In this document: piece after piece, positions 1 through 5,232 of the stretch | Layout: every line of letters begins with the position of its first letter | How positions within the stretch are numbered: position 1 is the stretch's first letter | Assembly: GCA_025061865.1 (NCBI GenBank) | Contig: JANXAA010000063.1 | Coordinates: 1-9,109 of the forward strand | Origin: Acidobacteriota bacterium | GTDB lineage: Bacteria; Acidobacteriota; HRBIN11 | DNA: 9,109 bases | Direction of reading: 5' to 3' | Made by a program: the position numbers and the translations under genes | Notes under the pieces: generated by a model | Told to the model about the DNA's origin: nothing | Database searches by the model: none | The model's input: the letters and a program-made list of their open reading frames with translations, nothing else

Positions 1-126
1 GGCGACGGCGACCCCGATGGAGTCAAGGATACGCCGCTTGACCTCATGGACGGTCTCGGACGGCAGAGCCGCCCATGCGACGGTGTGCGTATACTCCGCC
101 AGAAGTCGACTGTAACGGTCTGACAT
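1..126 (-). CDS. MmgE/PrpD family protein, N-terminal fragment
   Basis: The minus strand opens with ATG at 126-124 and stays open to the window edge, giving 42 residues; the rest lies outside. The start MSDRYSRLLAEYTHTVAW, followed by LPSETVHEVKRRILDSIGVAVA, matches the usual N-terminus of the MmgE/PrpD family (an 'LA.y...L....lP.e....k..iLDsiGvalA' pattern). That family includes 2-methylcitrate dehydratase of propionate catabolism and related dehydratases and isomerases. A purine-rich Shine-Dalgarno site (GGGAGGGG on the minus strand) sits just upstream of the ATG and supports this start. The gene is divergent from panB across a gap of about 263 bases. The exact substrate cannot be read from 42 residues, so prpD is not assigned as a symbol. 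Confidence 0.75.
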   Translation of the reverse strand, partial: MSDRYSRLLAEYTHTVAWAALPSETVHEVKRRILDSIGVAVA

Positions 127-146
127 GATCCCCTCCCAGTGGGGTG

Positions 147-181
147 CAAGATACAAGATGCAGGATGCAGGATGCAAGAAG
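147..181. repeat. Heptamer tandem repeat array, unit CARGATG
   Basis: Five consecutive 7-base units are visible: CAAGATA, CAAGATG, CAGGATG, CAGGATG, CAAGAAG. They lie just outside the start of the minus-strand MmgE/PrpD gene. The same unit recurs after panC (2072-2085) and after panD (2792-2805), so this is a dispersed family. It resembles in kind the short tandemly repeated heptamers described in cyanobacterial gaps. Confidence 0.8.
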
Positions 182-203
182 GAACCTGGTATTGGGCGTT
201 GGA

Positions 204-224
204 GACAAGAGACCCCAGACCTAT
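204..224. repeat. Short heptamer array, unit GACCNNA
   Basis: Three adjacent units read GACAAGA, GACCCCA, GACCTAT. The unit is close to the GACCACA units found after panC at 2093-2127. The array is short and degenerate and would not be convincing without the other arrays in the window. Confidence 0.45.
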
Positions 225-238
225 CCGGGGAGATCGGA

Positions 239-257
239 TCGTCCCGCGTCGGGACGA
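239..257. promoter_or_regulatory. 8-bp inverted repeat in the prpD-like/panB divergent gap
   Basis: TCGTCCCG (239-246) pairs perfectly with CGGGACGA (250-257) across a 3-base loop. No clear T-run follows on either strand, and no convergent transcripts end here, so a terminator is unlikely. A regulator-binding palindrome or an RNA hairpin in the panB leader is possible. The function is inferred only from position. Confidence 0.3.
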
Positions 258-288
258 GACATTTCGATGACTCTGGCAGGTCCGGAGC

Positions 289-323
289 CTATGGTCTGGG
301 GGCCATAGTCTGTGGTCTTGAGA
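289..323. repeat. Heptamer array, unit CTRTGGT, with internal hairpin
   Basis: In 7-base register the sequence reads CTATGGT, CTGGGGG, CCATAGT, CTGTGGT, CTTGAGA. CTGTGGT is the reverse complement of ACCACAG, a rotation of the GACCACA unit seen after panC, so this looks like a degenerate inverted member of that family. CTATGG (289-294) and CCATAG (303-308) form a 6-bp inverted repeat. The array lies directly upstream of the AT-rich site before panB. Confidence 0.5.
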
Positions 324-330
324 CCGCCGG

Positions 331-341
331 CGATATAAAAT
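331..341 (+). promoter_or_regulatory. panB: Possible -10 region for panB
   Basis: CGATATAAAAT is an isolated AT-rich block containing TATAAA (334-339), 51 bases before the panB start. No good -35 box lies at the usual spacing: TTGAGA at 318-323 is only 10 bases away. The call rests on the AT-rich hexamer alone and could be wrong. Confidence 0.3.
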
Positions 342-389
342 GACAGGACCACCCGGGAGCCGAAGCGCCCCGGAGTCGGAGGTGCCCCT

Positions 390-1214
390 ATGTCTTCTCG
401 CCCCCCTGCCTCGCGTCGCCCGAAGGTCACCCTTCGGACCCTCCAACGCAAGAAAACCCAAGGCGAACCCATCACGATGTTAACGGCCTACGACTATCCG
501 ACGGCCCGGATCGTCGACGAGGCCGGCATCGACGTCATTCTCGTCGGCGACTCGGTCGGCATGGTCGTCCTGGGTTACGAGACGACCCTCCCCGTGACGA
601 TGGAGGAGATGCTCCATCACACGAAGGCCGTCGCCCGGGCTCGGCCGTCGGCGATGGTCGTCGCCGATATGCCCCTCGGGAGCTTTCAGGTCGACGACGC
701 CGAGGCCGTCCGGAACGCCTTACGTTTCATCAAGGAGGCCGGCGCCGACGCCGTCAAGATCGAGGGCGGTCAAGAACGGACGACGACGGTCCGCCGGATG
801 GTCCAGGCTCAAGTTCCCGTGATGGGTCACATCGGCTTGACACCGCAGTCGTACCTCCTGATCGGCGGCTTTGTCCGCCCGGGTAAGTCCAAAGACGAGT
901 GGGAACGGCTCCTGGAGGATGCCCTCGCCCTCGAGGCAGCTGGCTGTTTTTCCATCGTCCTCGAGTGTGTGCCGGCCGAGTGGGCCCGGGACATTACCCA
1001 GCGGCTCCAGATCCCGACCATCGGCATCGGTTCTGGACCCGATTGTGACGGCCAGGTTTTGGTATTTCACGACCTTGTGGGTTTGACACCCTTTCCGCCG
1101 CCTTTCGCCCCACGACTTCTGAACGCCTACGAGCTATTTCGCCAGACTGTCGAAGAGTTTCGGACCCGCGTCGAGCAAAGAAACCTGTGCCCCGCGCCGA
1201 CGACCGGAGGCTGA
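390..1214 (+). CDS. panB: 3-methyl-2-oxobutanoate hydroxymethyltransferase
   Basis: This 274-residue protein is ketopantoate hydroxymethyltransferase, which transfers a hydroxymethyl group from 5,10-methylenetetrahydrofolate to 2-oxoisovalerate in the cytosolic pantothenate pathway. Family motifs are present in order: LTAYDYPTA near 31-39, VGDSVGM with D54, ADMPLGSF with D93, KIEGG with E125, GHIGLTPQ near 146-153 and LECVP with E192. D54, D93 and E125 match the family's Mg-binding residues and E192 its proposed general base. The length is normal. GGAGGTG at 378-384 supports the ATG at 390. The first dozen residues are a basic, proline-rich extension of low conservation. The stop is 3 bases before panC and the two are clearly co-transcribed. 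Codon use favours C-ending codons (GTC, CTC, ATC), unlike the block starting near 2925. Confidence 0.97.
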   Translation: MSSRPPASRRPKVTLRTLQRKKTQGEPITMLTAYDYPTARIVDEAGIDVILVGDSVGMVVLGYETTLPVTMEEMLHHTKAVARARPSAMVVADMPLGSFQVDDAEAVRNALRFIKEAGADAVKIEGGQERTTTVRRMVQAQVPVMGHIGLTPQSYLLIGGFVRPGKSKDEWERLLEDALALEAAGCFSIVLECVPAEWARDITQRLQIPTIGIGSGPDCDGQVLVFHDLVGLTPFPPPFAPRLLNAYELFRQTVEEFRTRVEQRNLCPAPTTGG

Positions 1215-1217
1215 GCC

Positions 1218-2069
1218 ATGGAGATCGTACGGCGTATCCTCCGTATGAAGGAGATCGTCCGGGGCTGGCACCGGCAGGGCCGGACGATCGGATTCGTCCC
1301 GACGATGGGCTACCTCCATGAGGGCCACCTGAGCCTTATCCGAGAGTCCAAGCGGATGACTGATCACACGGTCGTCAGCATTTTCGTGAATCCCCTCCAG
1401 TTCGGACCTCGCGAAGACTACGACCGCTATCCTCGGGACCTCGACCGAGACGTCGAAATCCTGAGCCGGGAGAGCGTGGACGTCCTCTTCTATCCCTCGG
1501 TGGAAGACATGTATCCACCCGGCTACCGCACATACATAGACGTCGAGGGCCTGAGTCAGAAATGGGAAGGCGCGTCCCGCCCCGGTCACTTTCGTGGGGT
1601 GGCGACCGTCGTGTGTAAGCTCTTCCACATCGTTCAGCCCGACTTCGCATTTTTTGGTCAGAAGGACGCCCAGCAGTTCGTCATCCTCCGGCGGATGGTC
1701 CAGGACCTGAACATGGACGTGGAGCTCATCCAGCTCCCCATCGTCCGGGAAAGTGACGGCCTGGCGATGAGTTCCCGGAACGTGTACCTCTCGCCCGAAG
1801 AGCGGACCGTCGCCCCACGGCTATACCAGGCCCTCCAGGTCGGTCGGCGCCTCGTCCAGGAAGAAGGCGAGCGGGATGCCGAGAAGATCGTCGAAGCCGT
1901 CCGGTCGTTCCTAGCCCAGGAGCCTCGAATTCGCATCGACTACGTGGCTCTCGTCGACTTGGAGGACCTTGAGCCCATCGAGACCGTCCGGGGGCCAGCC
2001 TTGCTGGCGGCGGCCATCTACTTGGGGCCGACACGGCTGATCGATAACGTAACCCTGAACACGAAATGA
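1218..2069 (+). CDS. panC: Pantothenate synthetase (pantoate--beta-alanine ligase)
   Basis: This 283-residue enzyme joins pantoate and beta-alanine with ATP, through a pantoyl-adenylate, to give pantothenate. The nucleotidyltransferase signatures are intact: PTMGYLHEGHLSLI (28-41) with the HIGH-type HEGH at 34-37, FVNPLQFGPREDY (56-68), FFGQKDAQQ (145-153) and the KMSKS-like GLAMSSRN (181-188). The length is typical for bacterial PanC. The start ATG lies 3 bases after the panB stop, with GGAGG at 1206-1210 embedded in the end of panB, so translation is probably coupled. It takes ketopantoate-derived pantoate from the PanB branch and beta-alanine from PanD, encoded next. No ketopantoate reductase gene (panE) is in the window. 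Confidence 0.97.
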   Translation: MEIVRRILRMKEIVRGWHRQGRTIGFVPTMGYLHEGHLSLIRESKRMTDHTVVSIFVNPLQFGPREDYDRYPRDLDRDVEILSRESVDVLFYPSVEDMYPPGYRTYIDVEGLSQKWEGASRPGHFRGVATVVCKLFHIVQPDFAFFGQKDAQQFVILRRMVQDLNMDVELIQLPIVRESDGLAMSSRNVYLSPEERTVAPRLYQALQVGRRLVQEEGERDAEKIVEAVRSFLAQEPRIRIDYVALVDLEDLEPIETVRGPALLAAAIYLGPTRLIDNVTLNTK

Positions 2070-2071
2070 CG

Positions 2072-2127
2072 CAGGATGCAAGCCGGAAAGAAGACCACAG
2101 ACCACAGACTACTGACTCCAGACCTGA
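2072..2127. repeat. Composite heptamer array after panC
   Basis: Starting 3 bases after the panC stop, eight units keep one 7-base register: CAGGATG, CAAGCCG, GAAAGAA, GACCACA, GACCACA, GACTACT, GACTCCA, GACCTGA. The first two belong to the CARGATG family seen at 147-181. The last five share GACYNCA, the family seen at 204-224. Two unit types joined in register suggest expansion and drift of a 7-base repeat instead of chance. The rest of the 340-base gap (2070-2409) holds a terminator-like hairpin, two small repeat patches and no convincing gene. Confidence 0.75.
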
Positions 2128-2219
2128 TAGAGGGGTTGGGCTACGTTTGTCTCGAGGCTATGGCTCTGTCAACCTAAATTTTGGGCGTGAGGCCTTGGGT
2201 GTTGGAAATCGGTAGGAGG

Positions 2220-2242
2220 ACCTGAGCTGAGATCAGGTTTTT
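2220..2242 (+). terminator. Putative intrinsic terminator after panBC
   Basis: ACCTGA (2220-2225) pairs with TCAGGT (2233-2238) across a 7-base loop. A run of five T (2238-2242), whose first base closes the stem, completes the hairpin-plus-U-tract arrangement. It lies about 150 bases after the panC stop, and the stem is short for GC-rich DNA. It would separate panBC transcription from panD. Confidence 0.4.
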
Positions 2243-2243
2243 C

Positions 2244-2264
2244 CCTGACCCCCGACCCCTGACC
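2244..2264. repeat. Heptamer array, unit CCTGACC
   Basis: Three adjacent units read CCTGACC, CCCGACC, CCTGACC, immediately after the T-run of the putative terminator. This is a third consensus unit among the 7-base repeats in the gaps. Confidence 0.55.
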
Positions 2265-2329
2265 TTGGACAGCCCAACCCCAAAGATTCAGCTGGACAAA
2301 GCACTAAGCGGTGCGGTCACTGAAATGGG

Positions 2330-2350
2330 TCTAAGACCGTGGTCTATGGC
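2330..2350. repeat. Degenerate heptamer patch, unit CNRTGGY
   Basis: TCTAAGA, CCGTGGT and CTATGGC lie in 7-base register about 60 bases before panD. They resemble the units CTATGGT and CTGTGGT upstream of panB. The patch is weak and is listed because the same motif precedes both genes. Confidence 0.3.
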
Positions 2351-2409
2351 CCTTCCCCGGGGGCTGGCACCTGGGACCCGAGACCTCCTTCGACTATGAG
2401 GCCACCGCC

Positions 2410-2772
2410 ATGTATGTATGCGTCTTACGGGCGAAACTCCATAATCTGCGTGTCACTGGAACACGTCTGGACTACGTGGGAAGTCTCTCTGTCGACGCAG
2501 CCCTCTTAGAGGCGGCCGGCCTGTTCCCCTACGAACAGGTCCAGGTCTACAATGTAAATACAGGAGCTCGCTTCGAGACGTACTTGATCCCCGCACCCGC
2601 GGGTTCTCGCACGGCCGAGGTCAACGGGGCCGCCGCCCGACTGGCCGAGGTCGGGGACCGGCTGATCGTGGCGGCCTACACATGGGCCCCACCGGACACA
2701 GCGCGGCACGTGCAGCCCCGGATCCTCATCCTGGACGAGACCAACGAGGTCCTTGAACGTATCGGTGGGTAA
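2410..2772 (+). CDS. panD: Aspartate 1-decarboxylase proenzyme
   Basis: This 120-residue protein makes beta-alanine from L-aspartate for PanC. It is made as a proenzyme that cleaves itself between Gly24 and Ser25, turning Ser25 into the catalytic pyruvoyl group; the motif YVGSLSVDA places G24-S25 exactly at the family position. Other known active-site residues are also in register: Lys9, Arg54 and Tyr58 in the NTGARFETY stretch, and the NGAAARL segment. The length is normal. GAGG at 2398-2401 is a modest Shine-Dalgarno site 8 bases before the ATG. The gene follows panC in the same direction but is separated by 340 bases with a likely terminator and repeats, so it probably has its own promoter, which I could not pinpoint. 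Confidence 0.96.
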   Translation: MYVCVLRAKLHNLRVTGTRLDYVGSLSVDAALLEAAGLFPYEQVQVYNVNTGARFETYLIPAPAGSRTAEVNGAAARLAEVGDRLIVAAYTWAPPDTARHVQPRILILDETNEVLERIGG

Positions 2773-2791
2773 GGCCCTCGGCGCGCAGTAT

Positions 2792-2805
2792 CAAGATGCA
2801 GGGCG
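2792..2805. repeat. Two-unit CARGATG heptamer repeat after panD
   Basis: CAAGATG and CAGGGCG lie about 20 bases after the panD stop. They match the start of the unit at 147-181 and 2072-2085. Only two units are present, so the call depends on the other copies. Confidence 0.4.
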
Positions 2806-2838
2806 ACCCGGTCCTGTCTCCAGATTCACCTGTATCCT

Positions 2839-2887
2839 CCAGCCGTAAATTCCATCCGTAAATTTTGTGTAAATACCTATATAGATA
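2839..2887 (+). promoter_or_regulatory. AT-rich direct repeats and probable promoter for the kinase-like gene
   Basis: A 13-base tandem repeat (CCAGCCGTAAATT at 2839-2851, CCATCCGTAAATT at 2852-2864) differs at one position. A third GTAAAT follows at 2869-2874, so GTAAAT recurs at 2845, 2858 and 2869. Next comes an AT-rich stretch, TATATAGATA at 2878-2887, a plausible -10 region about 60 bases before the start at 2945. This is one of the few AT-rich patches in the window. Repeated half-sites beside a -10-like element suggest operator sites, but no regulator is identified. Confidence 0.45.
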
Positions 2888-2944
2888 AGTATCCATACGG
2901 CATATCGGCTTGGGGACCAGTTCCTGGAAGGAGGGGGAGGGCGC

Positions 2945-3655
2945 ATGCAGGAGATGGAGTTTGGGTCGGCTGAGATTCGGCTAGAGAGCGTGCCCCACGT
3001 GCGGATCCGGCCGGTCGTGTCGCCGGAGTACACGCACTACCGGTTGGTCGTCCGGGCGTACGGGCGTCGTGATCCGCGGTGGCTACGGGAGCGGAAGCTG
3101 CTTTTGACCTGCGGGGACTCGATGGGTTTTCCGTACGTGCGGTGGTGGCAGGAGGATGAGGATGAGGTGCGGACGCTGGAGACGGGGGGCCAGATGATGC
3201 TGCGGACGTTCATCGAGCGGGCGGGGGCGCGGCGGCGGGCGGAGGGGGCGGGGGTACCGGTCGTGGCGCCTTTGGTGGTGGTGGTTTTATTTCGGACGTT
3301 AGCGGAGGCGCTGGTGCGGTTGCATGGGGCGGGGCTGTGCTACCGGGCGTTGACGGACGAGACGGTGTGGGTCGATGGGGCGGGGCTGCGGTTTTTGACG
3401 ACGGCGTGCGTGGGGGGTGGTGGGGGGGGCGGGGGGGGAGGCCAGCGTGACGCGGCTGTACCGGTTGGAGACGACGGCGCCGTTGGGGGCGACGACGGCG
3501 CCGGAGCGGTGGGAGGGGCGGACGTTACCGGCGGGGGACATTTACGGGGTGGGGGCGTTGATGTGGCAGGCCTTGACGGGGCGGCCGTGGACGGGTCGGT
3601 CGGGGGTGGGTGGGGAGCTGACGCCGGGGCATTGGGGGCGGTATCCCGGGGGTAG
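2945..3655 (+). CDS. Protein-kinase-like (pseudokinase) gene, N-terminal frame
   Basis: The 236-codon frame starts at ATG 2945 behind a very strong purine tract (GGAAGGAGGGGGAGGG). Residues 1-156 look like the first part of a protein-kinase fold. ALVRLHGAGLCYRALTDET (about 122-140) aligns with the 'LH..G..HRDlkp.N' catalytic loop, and VDGAGLRFLTTA (143-154) with the 'd..g.vkl.DFG' region. The catalytic Asp is replaced (YRA instead of HRD), the Asn position is not conserved, and TTA replaces DFG, so kinase activity is unlikely. After residue 156 the frame enters a glycine run made by poly-G and reads as low-complexity Gly/Val/Ala/Asp to its stop. The kinase similarity continues in the next frame (feature at 3417), so the true product probably shifts frame near 3412-3441. 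The G-heavy codon use differs sharply from panBCD. The partner and role are unknown. Confidence 0.6.
   Translation: MQEMEFGSAEIRLESVPHVRIRPVVSPEYTHYRLVVRAYGRRDPRWLRERKLLLTCGDSMGFPYVRWWQEDEDEVRTLETGGQMMLRTFIERAGARRRAEGAGVPVVAPLVVVVLFRTLAEALVRLHGAGLCYRALTDETVWVDGAGLRFLTTACVGGGGGGGGGGQRDAAVPVGDDGAVGGDDGAGAVGGADVTGGGHLRGGGVDVAGLDGAAVDGSVGGGWGADAGALGAVSRG
3412..3441 (+). repeat. Poly-G tract with two G8 runs at the frame switch
   Basis: The tract contains G6 (3412-3417), then G8 (3422-3429), a single C, G8 (3431-3438) and AGG. It lies exactly where kinase-like coding passes from the 2945 frame to the 3417 frame. Loss of one G, or gain of two, would join the frames. Such runs are prone to replication slippage, RNA polymerase slippage and sequencing error. 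Confidence 0.85.
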
Positions 3656-4019
3656 GGGTCTGGGGGCGGTCTTGGAGGCCTGTCTGGCGGGGGCGCCGGA
3701 GGGCCGGCCGAGTGCGGGGGTGCTGGCGGAGATGCTGTTTCAGGTGGAGTACGCCGAGGCGGGGCGGGCGAGTCGGTCGGACGTGGACCTGGTGGTGGGC
3801 CTGCTGTTGGAGGGGGCGCCGGGGTTGGGGGCGCGGGGTGCGAGGCAACAGCAGGCCTGGCGGCGGCTGTATGGGTATACGTTGGAGGGGCCGGGGCAAG
3901 CCGTCGAGGCGGGGGTGCGGTTGGAGGGGCCCGGGGCCGCGGGGGTGCAGCGCCCGATTCGGGGCTGGGGGCGGCGGCTGGCGGCGGCCTGGCGGGTTTT
4001 GCGGACGGGCCGGTTGTGA
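3417..4019 (+). CDS. Protein-kinase-like gene, C-terminal frame after frameshift
   Basis: This frame, plus one relative to the 2945 frame, carries the C-lobe signatures missing from the first part. They are TTAPERWEG (APE motif, GCG of Ala at 3498), DIYGVGALMWQALTGRPW (the 'D.ysfG..l.el.tG.pP' helix) and LEACLAGAPEGRPSAGVLAEML (the subdomain XI Arg in RPS). About 80 residues without recognised motifs follow, ending in an Arg/Trp-rich tail. The frame can begin at GTG 3417 inside the poly-G tract, but no separate start is needed if the product comes from frame fusion with the upstream part. The join gives roughly 357 residues. It is either a real slippage-controlled gene, a decayed gene or a sequence error. 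The large minus-strand proline-rich frames opposite are codon-bias shadows. Confidence 0.55.
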   Translation: MVGGAGGEASVTRLYRLETTAPLGATTAPERWEGRTLPAGDIYGVGALMWQALTGRPWTGRSGVGGELTPGHWGRYPGGRGLGAVLEACLAGAPEGRPSAGVLAEMLFQVEYAEAGRASRSDVDLVVGLLLEGAPGLGARGARQQQAWRRLYGYTLEGPGQAVEAGVRLEGPGAAGVQRPIRGWGRRLAAAWRVLRTGRL

Positions 4020-4148
4020 GGGGCAGGGGTTGCCGCCTGTGGGGGGTGAGGTGGTGCGCCGGGGGCGTTTGCAGGGAGGCGCATGGGAGGGGTGGAGACG
4101 CCCGTAGGGGACGGCGGGCTGGGGGCATCGGGGTCTCGGACGGTGCGG

Positions 4149-4174
4149 CATTTAAAAACGATGGGTTTTAAATG
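4149..4174. promoter_or_regulatory. AT-rich palindrome upstream of the metalloprotease gene
   Basis: CATTTAAAA (4149-4157) and TTTTAAATG (4166-4174) are a perfect 9-bp inverted repeat with an 8-base loop, in otherwise G-rich DNA. It ends 13 bases before the Shine-Dalgarno site of the next gene, a good position for an operator or a promoter with overlapping palindrome. The ATG inside its right arm (4172) is an in-frame alternative start but lacks a ribosome site. The remainder of the gap after the kinase-like gene (4020-4148) shows no gene. Confidence 0.5.
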
Positions 4175-4198
4175 AACGGACATGCGTGGAGGTGGGCG

Positions 4199-5215
4199 AT
4201 GCGAGGGGACTGGAGGGACCGAGTCCTGGGGGTCCTGGCCCTGGGCCTGCTGGTGGTGACGGCGGCCTGCCGGCGGGGCGGCGAGGCGCCGGGGTCGGCG
4301 ACGGGGCCGACCGAGCCGGCGGTCGTGACGTTGCGCTTTCGGTTGGTGTCGGCCCAGACGTTTCAGCCGGTAGCGGGGGCGCGGGTCGTCGTCCGGGAGA
4401 CGGACCCGCGGGACCCCCGGCCGGGGGTCGGGGCGGTGTTAGCCGAGGCGGTGTCGGACGCCGGCGGCGAGGTGACGCTGACGTATCGGGACGGGGCGAC
4501 GCCCCGGGGGAACCGGCCGTCGCTGGACATCGAGGCGGGGCCGCGGTTTTTGCCCCGGCAGGTGTATGTCGACGACACAGCCGAGGAGCCGGCGCCGGAG
4601 GTGCGGACGCTGTGGGAGCTGCGGCCGGAGATGGGGGCGGACTTCTGCACGACGGTGTATTTCAACTACAACTGTCGGTTTTGCGAGGGTAACGTTTGTA
4701 GGCCCCTGAACCGGCCGCCGAAGGACCTGCACGTCATCGTGCATCCGGACTTTCAGCCGTACATGGGGTATATCGAGGAGGGGGCCCGGCGGGTCGAGCG
4801 GATGCTGGGGGACCGCTGGCGGTGGCGGTTTGTGCCGGGCGTGTGGGCGCCGGTGCCGGAGTGGCCGGCGGAGGTGCCGCCGGACGGGCTCCTGGTCCGG
4901 GTGCAGCCCTTTAGCGCGAACCGGAACTGTCCGAGTGGCAGTGCGACGGGTTCGGTGGCGAGTCGGGTGTATGACGTTCGGATTTGCGACCCGGCGATCC
5001 GGCGATTGAGTACGATTGCGCACGAATTTGGGCATGTGGCGGGTTTAGGGCATTTGACGCCGGGGGTGCGGGGCGTGATGTGCGGTCGGGGCGAGGACTG
5101 CGTGGGTCCGGACGAGGACTTTACGGCGGTCGAGCGGTGGATGGCGGCGCCCCGGCGGTTTCGCCGGCCGGAGAACCGGGCGCCGGATAACGGGTTGGTG
5201 CCGTGGCTGTATTGA
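4199..5215 (+). CDS. Putative lipoprotein with matrixin-like zinc metalloprotease domain
   Basis: From ATG 4199 (GGAGG at 4188-4192) the product has 338 residues. It begins with a basic N-end, a hydrophobic stretch and VVTAAC, giving a plausible lipid-anchored Cys24; Thr at -3 makes the lipobox imperfect. Residues about 38-120 resemble a carboxypeptidase-regulatory-like beta domain (FRLVSAQTFQPVAGARVVV, then DAGGEVTLTY). The C-terminal part has HEFGHVAGLGH (275-285), the metzincin zinc motif HExxHxxGxxH, with GVMCG nine residues later as a probable Met-turn (M294). This spacing resembles matrixins (MMP-like). Eight or more cysteines are present, including FNYNCRFCEGNVC. It likely acts as a surface or periplasmic protease; its substrate is unknown. 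An upstream in-frame ATG at 4172 is less likely as the start. The downstream Cys-rich gene follows after 17 bases. Confidence 0.75.
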   Translation: MRGDWRDRVLGVLALGLLVVTAACRRGGEAPGSATGPTEPAVVTLRFRLVSAQTFQPVAGARVVVRETDPRDPRPGVGAVLAEAVSDAGGEVTLTYRDGATPRGNRPSLDIEAGPRFLPRQVYVDDTAEEPAPEVRTLWELRPEMGADFCTTVYFNYNCRFCEGNVCRPLNRPPKDLHVIVHPDFQPYMGYIEEGARRVERMLGDRWRWRFVPGVWAPVPEWPAEVPPDGLLVRVQPFSANRNCPSGSATGSVASRVYDVRICDPAIRRLSTIAHEFGHVAGLGHLTPGVRGVMCGRGEDCVGPDEDFTAVERWMAAPRRFRRPENRAPDNGLVPWLY

Positions 5216-5232
5216 AGGCAAGGAGGAAGGCG

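Noticed and set aside
239..257. Intrinsic terminator at the GC-rich hairpin
   Set aside because: No T-run follows, and it sits between two divergent gene starts where no transcript should end.
221..475. 84-codon minus-strand open frame across the panB start
   Set aside because: It overlaps the panB ribosome site and N-terminus and the divergent gap repeats, and shows no family features.
147..2127. CRISPR array as explanation for the repeats
   Set aside because: The repeats are 7-base units directly abutting, with no spacers and no cas genes in the window.
3340..4151. Two long minus-strand proline-rich open frames opposite the kinase-like gene
   Set aside because: They are low-complexity Pro/Arg/Ala readings of G-rich codons on the other strand, with no motifs, and conflict with recognisable kinase motifs on the plus strand.
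4186..4692. Gly/Ala-rich plus-strand frame inside the metalloprotease gene
   Set aside because: It is an out-of-frame shadow; the lipoprotein signal and zinc motif are in the 4199 frame.
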